Part shown: piece after piece, positions 25,617 through 33,145 of the stretch
Layout: each line of letters starts with the position of its first letter
How positions within the stretch are numbered: position 1 is the first letter of the stretch
Assembly (NCBI GenBank): GCA_949284415.1
Contig: CASDVM010000015.1
Span: forward strand, 1 to 40,000
From: an uncultured bacterium
GTDB taxonomy: Bacteria > Cyanobacteriota > Vampirovibrionia > Gastranaerophilales > Gastranaerophilaceae
Direction: 5' to 3'
Length of the DNA stretch: 40,000 nucleotides
Notes under the pieces: model-generated
The model's database searches: none
What the model was told of the DNA's origin: nothing
What the model saw: the letters and a program-made list of their open reading frames with translations, nothing else
Translations under genes and position numbers: made by a program

Positions 25617-26117
25617 TTACTGCAAAGGAGCTCTCCACAGCGAGTCATTAAATTTATTCTGGTTGGCATTTACGTCAACAGACAAAGTAACATTGCTCGG
25701 AGTAAATACAAATACAAGATCTCCGACTTTTTGAGGTTTGCCGTCAAGCGCATGAGCTGCACCGCAGACAAAGTCAATTGTTCTTTGTGATTGCTCTTTA
25801 TCTAAAAGATGAAGGTTTAAAACGATTGTTTTTCTGTTTCTAAGATGTTGAACAATAGTGGCAGCATCTTCAAAAGAACGCGGTTCCATAACTTTTACTT
25901 CATAACCTTTAAAATTAGGATGATTAACAACTTTCAATTCGCTTGGCTTGTCCTGTGCCGGCTGATAAGTATAAGCCGGATCAATTGCTAAATTATCCTG
26001 AACAGGATAGTCATCTTCAACTTCCTGAGCCATTTCGTCAAATATTGTTTCTCTCGGTTCAAAACCTTTTACTAAAAAATCTACCACTGATTTAATTTTG
26101 TCTGTTACTACTGCCAC
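25617..26117 (-). CDS. sepF: Cell division protein SepF
   Basis: SepF (166 aa), the FtsZ-binding, membrane-associated division protein of Gram-positives and cyanobacteria. A short amphipathic N terminus (about 1-17) would bind membrane. An acidic linker follows, then the conserved C-terminal domain (about 72-150) with EVKVMEPRSFEDAATIVQHL, VLNLHLLD and RTIDFVCGAAHALDG. The GTG start has CGGAGGAAAAACG upstream. It follows yggS by 19 bases, the same pairing as in cyanobacteria and Firmicutes, and ftsZ is two genes further on. Confidence 0.93.
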   Translation of the reverse strand: MAVVTDKIKSVVDFLVKGFEPRETIFDEMAQEVEDDYPVQDNLAIDPAYTYQPAQDKPSELKVVNHPNFKGYEVKVMEPRSFEDAATIVQHLRNRKTIVLNLHLLDKEQSQRTIDFVCGAAHALDGKPQKVGDLVFVFTPSNVTLSVDVNANQNKFNDSLWRAPLQ

Positions 26118-26136
26118 CGTTTTTCCTCCGTTTATC

Positions 26137-26802
26137 TTACTTTATAAATAATTTTCTACCAATTCTTAACATTGTTGCACCGTATTTAGCTGCCTCTATA
26201 TAATCCTGACTCATGCCCATTGAAAGTTCTTTTAACGGATATTCAAATCTGTTTTCAAGATCTTTTTTCAATTTTACGATTTCAGAGAAGACTTCATCCT
26301 GAGTTTTTTCAGACGCCCCGAGAGGAGTCATACACATCAAACCAGCGATATTAATTCCAGGGAGCTCTTTTAAAAAAGAAAATACTTCAAAAATTTCATT
26401 TTCGGAAAAACCGTATTTTTGTTCCTCGCCCGCAATATTTATTTCAAGCAGAACATTCTGGATTTTTCCTGCATTTTGAGCTTCGTCAGATATAACATTC
26501 GCAAGCTTGTATGAATCAACGGAATGAATATAATCAAAGATTCCGATAACCTTTTTAACCTTGTTGGTTTGAAGATGACCTATAAAATGAAATCTTGAAT
26601 TATTTTTGATTTCTTCCGGAAGATTATTAATCTTTGCGACAGCCTCAATTACCCTTGATTCCGCGAAATCCCGTAACCCTGCATTATATGCCTCGATTAT
26701 TGCACTTTCGTCAAAATACTTGGTAACTGCGATAATATTCGGTTTATAAGGTGCAATGTCTTCCTGTATCCGTAAAAGATTGCTTTTAACTGTATCCTGC
26801 AT
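26137..26802 (-). CDS. yggS: PLP homeostasis protein, YggS family
   Basis: YggS/PLPBP family (221 aa), a fold-type III pyridoxal phosphate-binding protein without known catalysis that buffers PLP. K28 in AVTKYF is the PLP-binding lysine; FIGHLQTNK, the GLMCMTP strand and LSMGMSQDYIEA near the C terminus are family hallmarks, the last contributing phosphate-binding residues. It is the first gene of the yggS-sepF unit, with a recognisable promoter 43-71 bases upstream of the ATG. Confidence 0.95.
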   Translation of the reverse strand: MQDTVKSNLLRIQEDIAPYKPNIIAVTKYFDESAIIEAYNAGLRDFAESRVIEAVAKINNLPEEIKNNSRFHFIGHLQTNKVKKVIGIFDYIHSVDSYKLANVISDEAQNAGKIQNVLLEINIAGEEQKYGFSENEIFEVFSFLKELPGINIAGLMCMTPLGASEKTQDEVFSEIVKLKKDLENRFEYPLKELSMGMSQDYIEAAKYGATMLRIGRKLFIK

Positions 26803-26844
26803 AAATAATCATCCTACCTCTACAAGAAGTTGAATATAGTATTA

Positions 26845-26873
26845 ATTGTACTCTATACATCATGTGTGGACAA
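26845..26873 (-). promoter_or_regulatory. Promoter of yggS-sepF
   Basis: Minus strand TTGTCC (26873-26868), 17 bases, TACAAT (26850-26845), 43 bases before the yggS ATG. Confidence 0.6.
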
Positions 26874-26916
26874 CTTTTTTATTTCTAACCTCTCCCCGCT
26901 GATATTTTTACCCTGA

Positions 26917-26939
26917 AAACCATGATGACATCATGGTTT
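26917..26939. promoter_or_regulatory. Perfect 23-bp palindrome in a 370-base gene-free gap
   Basis: AAACCATGATG-A-CATCATGGTTT, 11-base perfect arms, in the divergent gap 26803-27172 between yggS and prepilin locus A2. Besides the two promoters and this palindrome I see nothing else there. No T tract follows, so an operator or attachment-type site is more likely than a terminator. Confidence 0.45.
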
Positions 26940-27118
26940 GAGCGATTTTAACATTTCTTCAAGTTTGGTTAATATTTTGTAATATTGTCTCTTTTACGCC
27001 ATGCCTTTTATACTTTTGGGCATGCCCTTGATGTACATTATTAGAATAAACTATATTTCTTTAGATTTTATCCTTTAAACGCATGAAATTTCATAATAAA
27101 AAAATCAGAACTATCATA

Positions 27119-27147
27119 TTGACAAATTTTGAAATAAAGTAAATAAT
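27119..27147 (+). promoter_or_regulatory. Promoter of prepilin locus A2
   Basis: TTGACA (27119-27124), 17 bases, AATAAT (27142-27147), the same as at locus A1 although surrounding bases differ. AGGAGG at 27160-27165 is seven bases before ATG 27173. Confidence 0.7.
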
Positions 27148-27172
27148 AAGAATAAATTTAGGAGGTAAAGTT

Positions 27173-27223
27173 ATGAATAGAGAAGAGCTTAGAATCGCCC
27201 CCCCCCCGCAAAGTCTGATATAG
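27173..27223 (+). other. A2 prepilin start: 16-codon ORF with C10 tract
   Basis: ATG 27173 reads MNREELRIAPPP and stops at TAG 27221-27223. Bases 27198-27207 are ten C. As at locus A1, one extra C or two fewer would fuse this start to the open frame that reaches 28074, giving a 96-residue leader. The frame relation is the same at both loci. Confidence 0.75.
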
Positions 27224-27318
27224 TAAGGAATTGCGGTTCAAGATTTAAGAAGATAATAAGATATTATGGCACTAAGGCTGTAGGAAGTATCATAAAAATT
27301 TTATGCAAGCCTCAAGTA

Positions 27319-28074
27319 TTGGATAAAACGGCTGCGCTGCCGAAACGAACTTATTCACGGAATATGATAAAAAACCTCACCCTAACCCTCTCCCGCAAGG
27401 GGAGAGGGGAAAGTCCTTTACGCTTCACTTTTCACACTTCACTAAAAAAAAGAGCCGCGTTTACTCTTGCCGAGGTCTTAATAACCTTAGGCATTATAGG
27501 CGTTGTAGCTACAATGACAATGCCGTCATTAATTAACGGCACGCAGAAAAAAGAACTTGTAGCACAATATAAAAAGGCCTATTCGGTCATTTCACAGGCA
27601 TATTTAATGATATCAAACGATAACGGAGGTTCTTTAGAAGGCGTATTCACATCTTATAATGACTATATTGATGTTTTTTCAAAATATATTAAAAATGTTA
27701 AGGTCTGCAGAATAAATGAACAGGTAACAAGGTGCTATCTTGATTCTTATAAGCATCTTAACGGTTCTGTTATAAATACTGACACAGGCTCAACACTTAC
27801 AACTCCTGACGGTGCAACTTTGCGATTTTACCACATTAACAGCGGATGTACAGGAACAACTGAACTCAAAAAACCAATAGGGTGCGGGAGAATTCGTGTT
27901 GACGTCAACGGTATAAAAAAGCCCAATACTGTAGGCTATGACATTTTTGATTTCTATATTACACAAAACGGGATTATACCGAGAGGCCATGAAGATACAA
28001 CCTGCAATGAAGATGACCCAACAGGCTGGGGCAGAGGTATTACCATTCTAACCACAGGGAAAATAGATTATTAA
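27319..28074 (+). CDS. Type IV prepilin-like protein, locus A2
   Basis: Prepilin-like protein with KKRAA|FTLAEVLITLGIIGVVATMTMP, Phe at codon 27460, Ala at -1 and Glu5 present. The leader is almost the same as in A1 (6 base differences over about 252), but the mature domain after the hydrophobic helix is different, with six or more Cys, TTPDGATLRFYH and a VDVNGIKKPNTVGYDIF segment shared by the prepilins here. TTG at 27319 lacks a Shine-Dalgarno; the expected start is ATG 27173 across the C10 tract in a shifted frame. The convergent methyltransferase gene ends three bases after its stop. Confidence 0.8.
   Translation: MDKTAALPKRTYSRNMIKNLTLTLSRKGRGESPLRFTFHTSLKKRAAFTLAEVLITLGIIGVVATMTMPSLINGTQKKELVAQYKKAYSVISQAYLMISNDNGGSLEGVFTSYNDYIDVFSKYIKNVKVCRINEQVTRCYLDSYKHLNGSVINTDTGSTLTTPDGATLRFYHINSGCTGTTELKKPIGCGRIRVDVNGIKKPNTVGYDIFDFYITQNGIIPRGHEDTTCNEDDPTGWGRGITILTTGKIDY
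27386..27408. repeat. Palindromic repeat inside the prepilin A2 leader
   Basis: CCCTCTCCC, GCAA, GGGGAGAGGG, the same as at 5188-5210 in A1 and likewise in frame in the leader. Confidence 0.7.
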
Positions 28075-28077
28075 ATA

Positions 28078-28950
28078 CTATTTCTTTTCAAACACCATAA
28101 CATATTCGTGTTTAAAGATAAAAAATCCTCCTGCAAGTGCTCTGTAGCGCCACAGATTTGCGGTTTTGCCTTTGGCACGTTCGTTACCCTGAATATCTTT
28201 TACAATAATGCCTTTGAGACGAAATCCGAGTTTCATCATTCTTGCCATGCATTCAAAACCAAGAGGCTGAACTTCGGAATTTTTATAGCTGTCGCCGATA
28301 ATTAATGCGGCAAAACGACCTTTTTCAAGCATATCGTAACCGTTTTTCGCAACTTTTTCAAACAGATCATAAAATTCTTCCGTTGTATCACAATTAGACA
28401 AATCTTCTTTTCTGTCAGAGAACTTGATAATATCATCATACGGCGGATGAAGGATTAAGAACTGCGCCTTTTCTTCTCGCATAATATCAAGACTTGCCTG
28501 AACTTTTTCTTTTGCTTCTTCAGAGGCTGAATCCGCACAAATTATTCTGACATCTGTTACAAGTTGTTTGGGGGTAAATTTTTCAGAGACGCTTTCTGCC
28601 AATTCATCTTTAAGTTCAACACCAATACAGCGTCTGCCCATATTAACGGCTTCAATTCCAGAGGTTCCCGAGCCGAAGAATAAATCAAGCACTACATCAT
28701 TTTTCTTGGTAAATCTTTCATACAGCTGCTGTGCAATCTGTGGGATATAATTCCCGTGATATTCGTTAGAATGCCCGCCTTCTCTCAATCTTGCGGGAAA
28801 TTCCCACAAAGTATCGGTTTTAACATGCTCGTAAGCTTTCCAGTTATTCAAATCAATGTCGCTGTAGCGTGTAGTTTTTACAGGTTTTACTACCTGTAAA
28901 TCAGCTTTTTTTGAAGGTTTTAATTTTGTGTTAATTCCAGCGTTTCCCAA
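28078..28950 (-). CDS. Orphan DNA methyltransferase, N6/N4 type
   Basis: A 290-residue SAM-dependent amino-methyltransferase of the N6-adenine/N4-cytosine group. The SAM-binding motif I LDLFFGSGTSG lies at 89-98 and the catalytic motif IV reads HPPY at 168-171 (LILHPPYDD), where DPPY, NPPY or SPPY is usual. Motif I precedes motif IV, and the intervening and following regions would hold target recognition. No restriction endonuclease or specificity gene is adjacent, so it may be a solitary regulatory methylase or a defence remnant. TTG start at 28950 is backed by AAGGGAGAAAAGAC. RNA methylation cannot be excluded. Confidence 0.85.
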   Translation of the reverse strand: MGNAGINTKLKPSKKADLQVVKPVKTTRYSDIDLNNWKAYEHVKTDTLWEFPARLREGGHSNEYHGNYIPQIAQQLYERFTKKNDVVLDLFFGSGTSGIEAVNMGRRCIGVELKDELAESVSEKFTPKQLVTDVRIICADSASEEAKEKVQASLDIMREEKAQFLILHPPYDDIIKFSDRKEDLSNCDTTEEFYDLFEKVAKNGYDMLEKGRFAALIIGDSYKNSEVQPLGFECMARMMKLGFRLKGIIVKDIQGNERAKGKTANLWRYRALAGGFFIFKHEYVMVFEKK

Positions 28951-29110
28951 GTCTTTTCTCCCTTACCGGCGAAAACCTAAAAAAGCTTAGCGCCTTATAG
29001 TCTTATTGCCCTAACGCCTTTATCTTATAGAAATGTTTCAAATTTGTAATCAAACATTTAGATGAATTTGTGTTTGATGTAGATTGAGATAAAGATTGAG
29101 GGAAGAGAGT

Positions 29111-30886
29111 ATGGCAAGAATTAAACAGCTTTCAAAACATTTGATAAACCAGATTGCAGCGGGAGAAGTTATAGAACGTCCTGCATCGGTTGTTAAAGAA
29201 CTCGTTGAAAATTCAGTTGACGCGGGCGCTACAAAAATCAGCATTGAAATCAACAATGACTGCCGTGATATAAGGGTTGCGGATAACGGTTCAGGTATTC
29301 ATCCCGATGATATTATGCTTGCATTTTCAAAACACGCAACAAGTAAAATTGCAACGGATAACGATTTGTTTGATATTCATACTCTCGGCTTTAGAGGAGA
29401 AGCGTTAGCAAGTATAATTTCAATTTCAAAATTGACATGTACAACAAGAACAACAGATTTTGAAACAGGAACAAAAGTAAAATGTGAAAATTCAGAAGTT
29501 AAACAGGTTGAGACAGGGTGTGCAGTCGGAACAATTATGGACATTAAAGATTTGTTCTATAACATCCCTGCGCGTCTCAAATTTTTAAAAAGCCCGAATA
29601 CCGAATTTTCATACATTCAGGAGCTTGTTCAATCAATTGCGCTTGCGCATCCGCAATGTTCTTTTGAATTGAAAAAATTCGGAAAAACAATCCTCAAAAC
29701 ATCAGCACAAAACAATCTGCTTCAGACCATAAAAGAAGTTTATTCATCTGATGTTACCTCAAATCTTAAAGAAGTTTTGAAAACAGATAAACTCTCGCAT
29801 CTTAAAATAAGCGGATACGTAAGCACTCCTGACTACACGCGTTCAAGCAAAAAAAGCTACCATATTTATATAAATTCAAGAACGGTAAAATGTCCTATAT
29901 TCCAGAAAGCGATTGATACGGCTTATAAAGCTCTTATTGCGAACGGCAAATATCCTTTTGTTGTGCTGAATTTAGAAATTCCGCCGTCTGATGTTGATGT
30001 AAACGTTCATCCGACAAAAAAAGAAGTCCGCTACAAAAATACAAATCAGGTGTTTAATTTTATTTATACATCAATTCAGGCAGGACTTTCAAATTATGTT
30101 GAAAGACAGAGTTTCAACACTGACGGACAAATACAACAGCCTCAAGTCTCAAGTAATGTAATAGATTTTGTCCAGCCGCGTCTTGAAAGCAAAGGCGAAG
30201 CTTTCTTCAATAAACAGGAAGACACAATATATGTTTCGGACAATGCAATGGAGCAGCAGGAAAAGAAATTTGAACAATCAGAAAACACTGAACAACGGCA
30301 GTTTTTTGTTCCTGTTGAAAAAACTCCCGAACCTGAAGAAAACATTGTCGGCCAGTATAAAAATACATACATTCTCGTAGAAAAAGAAGACGGGCTTGAG
30401 ATTATAGATCAGCATATAGCAGAAGAACGCTATATTTATGAAAAACTTATGGCTGAAAAAAATATAGTTTCGCAGATGCTTTTTGTCTCGGATGTTGTCC
30501 CTGTTTCCAGTACAGAAGCAGAGCTGATAAAGGAAAATTTAGAAAAATTTGAAAAATTCGGCTACGGTATAGAATTTTTGAAAGATAACGAACTTATTTT
30601 CAGGAAAGTTCCGCAAATGATTGCAAAAGTAAATCCTAAAGAAATTTTAGCGGATATTTTAGAAAACATTGACGGGCAGCTTGACAGACTTGAAGAAAAA
30701 ATCCTTATAACAACTGCCTGCAAAGCATCTGTCAAAGCAGGACAAAAGCTTTCAACATGGCAGATGCAGGAAATAGTCAAAAAATGGCGTACGACAAAAA
30801 TGCCGTACACCTGTCCTCACGGACGTCCGATTGTAAAATTCTTCACGCACAAAGAAATTGCAGGATTTTTCCAGAGAAACGCTTAG
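29111..30886 (+). CDS. mutL: DNA mismatch repair protein MutL
   Basis: MutL, 591 aa. The N-terminal GHKL ATPase has E30, N34 and D37 (VKELVENSVDAG), DNGSGI and FRGEAL, followed by a transducer domain and a variable linker (about 345-400). The C-terminal domain carries the endonuclease motif as DQHIAEERYIYE (Ala replaced by Ile at the fourth position), ACKASVKAGQKL and the CPHGRP zinc-binding element. It therefore belongs to the nicking MutL type found where MutH is missing. ATG 29111 is chosen over TTG 29096 because GAGGGAAGAGAG fits it. The stop overlaps the stop of the convergent prepilin B1 gene. mutS is not in the window. Confidence 0.97.
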   Translation: MARIKQLSKHLINQIAAGEVIERPASVVKELVENSVDAGATKISIEINNDCRDIRVADNGSGIHPDDIMLAFSKHATSKIATDNDLFDIHTLGFRGEALASIISISKLTCTTRTTDFETGTKVKCENSEVKQVETGCAVGTIMDIKDLFYNIPARLKFLKSPNTEFSYIQELVQSIALAHPQCSFELKKFGKTILKTSAQNNLLQTIKEVYSSDVTSNLKEVLKTDKLSHLKISGYVSTPDYTRSSKKSYHIYINSRTVKCPIFQKAIDTAYKALIANGKYPFVVLNLEIPPSDVDVNVHPTKKEVRYKNTNQVFNFIYTSIQAGLSNYVERQSFNTDGQIQQPQVSSNVIDFVQPRLESKGEAFFNKQEDTIYVSDNAMEQQEKKFEQSENTEQRQFFVPVEKTPEPEENIVGQYKNTYILVEKEDGLEIIDQHIAEERYIYEKLMAEKNIVSQMLFVSDVVPVSSTEAELIKENLEKFEKFGYGIEFLKDNELIFRKVPQMIAKVNPKEILADILENIDGQLDRLEEKILITTACKASVKAGQKLSTWQMQEIVKKWRTTKMPYTCPHGRPIVKFFTHKEIAGFFQRNA

Positions 30887-31851
30887 AATTTGGTATATTC
30901 AAGTTTATCTTTTCCGGTCAGAATATTTTCCAAACTTTCAGCACCTTCAGGCGCCCAGCCGCTTCCTTTTATAGAGTTTGTATAAACCTTTAAAAGATAG
31001 TTATCACGCCCGAACTGATTTGGCAATTTGGCACCGTTTACATCAAAATATATGTATGCACAGTCAGTGTGGATTGTTGTAGCAGGAGTTGTATTGCCAT
31101 CTGCATCCGTAACACAATTACCGTTAGCATCCTGTACGCAGTCATTATTTTTAACCCTATAGCAGGAAGACATTTGTATAATACTTAGAACAGTTCCGTC
31201 ATTAAGAATAATTTTAGGAGTATTACTTCCAATTGACATTACTCCTTCTTTGGTCGCAAATTGAATATCATAATATAAATCTTTGCAATATTTGGAACTG
31301 TTATTAAGACATAATTTCGGTGCATTAAAATATTTTGCAAAATCCTGTGCGACCTGAGTACTCGTTTTTGACGGATCAAACAAAAATGTATTATCGCCAT
31401 CAGTTATATCATTTTGACTTTTTGCAAGCAGAACAGCATTTTGAATAACCGCATAAGTCTTTTTAGTTTTAACTATAAGCTCCTTATCTCTGTAGTTTTG
31501 AATTAAAGACGGCATTGTCAAAGCTGCAACAACACCGATAATTCCTAATGTTATTAAGACTTCAGCTAACGTAAAAGCGCATTTTTTGAAAAGTGAATAA
31601 GAGAATAAGTGAACAGGTGAATAAGTTCGTTTCCGCAGCGTAGCCGCTGCACCCGCAACATCAGTTTTGCATGAACTTTCTATGTCATAACGAGACTCTT
31701 TTGAGTCATTAAACAAGGACATCCTTCTTTGTAACAAGCCCATCCCCTGTCCTTCGGACACTCTCTTCCAAAGGGCGAGGAATTGAATATTAAGACACGT
31801 TATCGCGCACATGGTGCAGGATCTTTTTATGAAAAATTCCGTATTGCGCAA
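30883..31851 (-). CDS. Type IV prepilin-like protein, locus B1
   Basis: Prepilin-like protein with FKKCA|FTLAEVLITLGIIGVVAALTMP; Phe is codon 31575, Glu5 is present and -1 is Ala. The mature domain has paired Cys, and a FDVNGAKLPNQFGRDNY segment matching the other prepilins. This frame is open upstream of the TTG at 31851 to the G10 tract; in the fused frame the leader would be 128 residues from ATG 31958. The leader contains palindromic repeat sequence (31620-31790) and the GCGCAAT...ATTGCGC-type segment. The stop overlaps the mutL stop by three bases, leaving no room for a terminator. Confidence 0.8.
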   Translation of the reverse strand: MRNTEFFIKRSCTMCAITCLNIQFLALWKRVSEGQGMGLLQRRMSLFNDSKESRYDIESSCKTDVAGAAATLRKRTYSPVHLFSYSLFKKCAFTLAEVLITLGIIGVVAALTMPSLIQNYRDKELIVKTKKTYAVIQNAVLLAKSQNDITDGDNTFLFDPSKTSTQVAQDFAKYFNAPKLCLNNSSKYCKDLYYDIQFATKEGVMSIGSNTPKIILNDGTVLSIIQMSSCYRVKNNDCVQDANGNCVTDADGNTTPATTIHTDCAYIYFDVNGAKLPNQFGRDNYLLKVYTNSIKGSGWAPEGAESLENILTGKDKLEYTKF

Positions 31852-31907
31852 TAAATGCTCAATGACATTACTGTATAAGACTTGACTTACAGCCTTCTCG
31901 CCACAAG

Positions 31908-31958
31908 TCAGCTGAGAATGCCCCCCCCCCGATTAATACTTCTTAACAAATCTCTCAT
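31908..31958 (-). other. B1 prepilin start: 16-codon ORF with G10 tract
   Basis: AAGGAG six bases before ATG 31958 starts MRDLLRSINRGGG and stops at TGA three codons later. The plus strand shows ten C at 31921-31930. One extra G fuses the ATG to the long frame HSQLTCGEKAVSQVL leading into the prepilin. The frame offset equals that of the two A loci, though the leader sequence and encoded residue (Gly instead of Pro) differ. Confidence 0.75.
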
Positions 31959-31991
31959 AAAGCACTCCTTTCATATATTACTTATATTCTT

Positions 31992-32020
31992 ATTATAATA
32001 TATTTTTTAATATTTTTCAA
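31992..32020 (-). promoter_or_regulatory. Promoter of prepilin locus B1
   Basis: Minus strand TTGAAA (32020-32015), 17 bases, TATAAT (31997-31992). Confidence 0.7.
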
Positions 32021-32030
32021 GCCAAATTAC

Positions 32031-32059
32031 TTGTAAAAAAATTTTGCCCGTGCGATAAT
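32031..32059 (+). promoter_or_regulatory. Promoter of the TatD-associated radical SAM gene
   Basis: TTGTAA (32031-32036), 17 bases, GATAAT (32054-32059); then CGAAAGGC and ATG 32081. It is back to back with the B1 promoter. Confidence 0.55.
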
Positions 32060-32080
32060 TTAGTTATCGAAAGGCTAGTC

Positions 32081-32695
32081 ATGGCAAACACTTTAGTATA
32101 TTTACTCGATGGGAAAATTTATATAAATCTTACTAACAGATGTACAAATGATTGCATCTTTTGTCTTAGAAAAGACAAAAGCGATGTCAAAGGACAGGAA
32201 CTATGGCTTGATAATGAAAATTCAACTGCCGATGATGTAATTCAACAATTTAAAAAATTTGAACTTACCAAAGAAGTAATCTTCTGCGGATACGGCGAGC
32301 CGATGATGAAATTAGATGTTTTGAAAGAAACTGCAAAATATATAAAAGACAATTACCCCCAAACAAAAATTCGAGTTAATACAAACGGACATGCCAATTT
32401 TGTTTACAAAAGAAATGTCGTTCCGGAATTAAAAGGCCTTGTTGATGAATTTTCGGTAAGCTTAAACGGAGCTACAAAAGAAGAATATGATGAACTTTCC
32501 CGACCAAAATTTACGGAAGCTTACGAAGAGATGAAAAAGTTTATAAAAGCCTGCTCTGATGAAGGAATATCAGTTACGGCAAGCGTTGTTGAAGGTTACA
32601 AAGGAAGACATCTTGACCTTGAAAAATGCGAAAAAATCGCAAATGATTCAGGTGCAAAATTCAGAGTCAGAGAGTGGATCGTTAACGGATATTAG
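32081..32695 (+). CDS. Radical SAM protein, TatD-associated type
   Basis: A short 204-residue radical SAM protein. The cluster motif is C21-x3-C25-x2-C28 (CTNDCIFC) after the strand VYLLDGKIYINLTNRC, with GYGEPMMKLD as the GGE-like motif near 73-82 and RVNTNGHAN, typical of the small family often found beside tatD. No tatD gene is here. The barrel is short and lacks a C-terminal auxiliary cluster. The substrate is unknown. A 130-residue unknown gene follows after 11 bases with its own AAAGGA site. Confidence 0.85.
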   Translation: MANTLVYLLDGKIYINLTNRCTNDCIFCLRKDKSDVKGQELWLDNENSTADDVIQQFKKFELTKEVIFCGYGEPMMKLDVLKETAKYIKDNYPQTKIRVNTNGHANFVYKRNVVPELKGLVDEFSVSLNGATKEEYDELSRPKFTEAYEEMKKFIKACSDEGISVTASVVEGYKGRHLDLEKCEKIANDSGAKFRVREWIVNGY

Positions 32696-32706
32696 AAAGG
32701 ATTATT

Positions 32707-33099
32707 ATGCAGGTTCAAAACATTCAATCAACAAATTTTCAAGGCAAAGCTGTTTTTATTAACCAATATCGTAATTCTTACGGCAGCAAAAAATTAGAAC
32801 AGGCTGTCAAACAGTTAAATACAATGAATATTATAAAAAATAACAAATTTGATATTTTTGTTGAAGATACCTGGTGTAATAATGCAAGAATAACAGCTGC
32901 CAACAATGCAAAAGAAACAGAAAGATATGAAGCTCAAAAAGTAACATCAATGAAAACGGTTGCACATCCCGAAGCTGTTATAGGTACTGCAAAACTTATA
33001 AGTTACAGCCATAGAAACAAATTAGCAAAAATAGAAGAAGAACTGAATATTAAAGCCCCCAAAACTATATTGCAAAAAATAAAAAATTTATTTACATAA
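32707..33099 (+). CDS. Hypothetical protein with NFQG N terminus
   Basis: A 130-residue unknown protein, probably in one transcript with the radical SAM gene. The N terminus MQVQNIQSTNFQGKAVF has the N-F-x-G element resembling the FSG motif of two other unknown proteins in the window, but no hydrophobic signal follows, so it should stay cytoplasmic unless the motif itself directs it. The rest is helical and Lys/Asn/Ala-rich with a single Cys. No function is proposed. Confidence 0.65.
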   Translation: MQVQNIQSTNFQGKAVFINQYRNSYGSKKLEQAVKQLNTMNIIKNNKFDIFVEDTWCNNARITAANNAKETERYEAQKVTSMKTVAHPEAVIGTAKLISYSHRNKLAKIEEELNIKAPKTILQKIKNLFT

Positions 33100-33145
33100 T
33101 AATATAAAACTAAGAACTTTAAATTACGAAGAAAGGACGTAAAAA

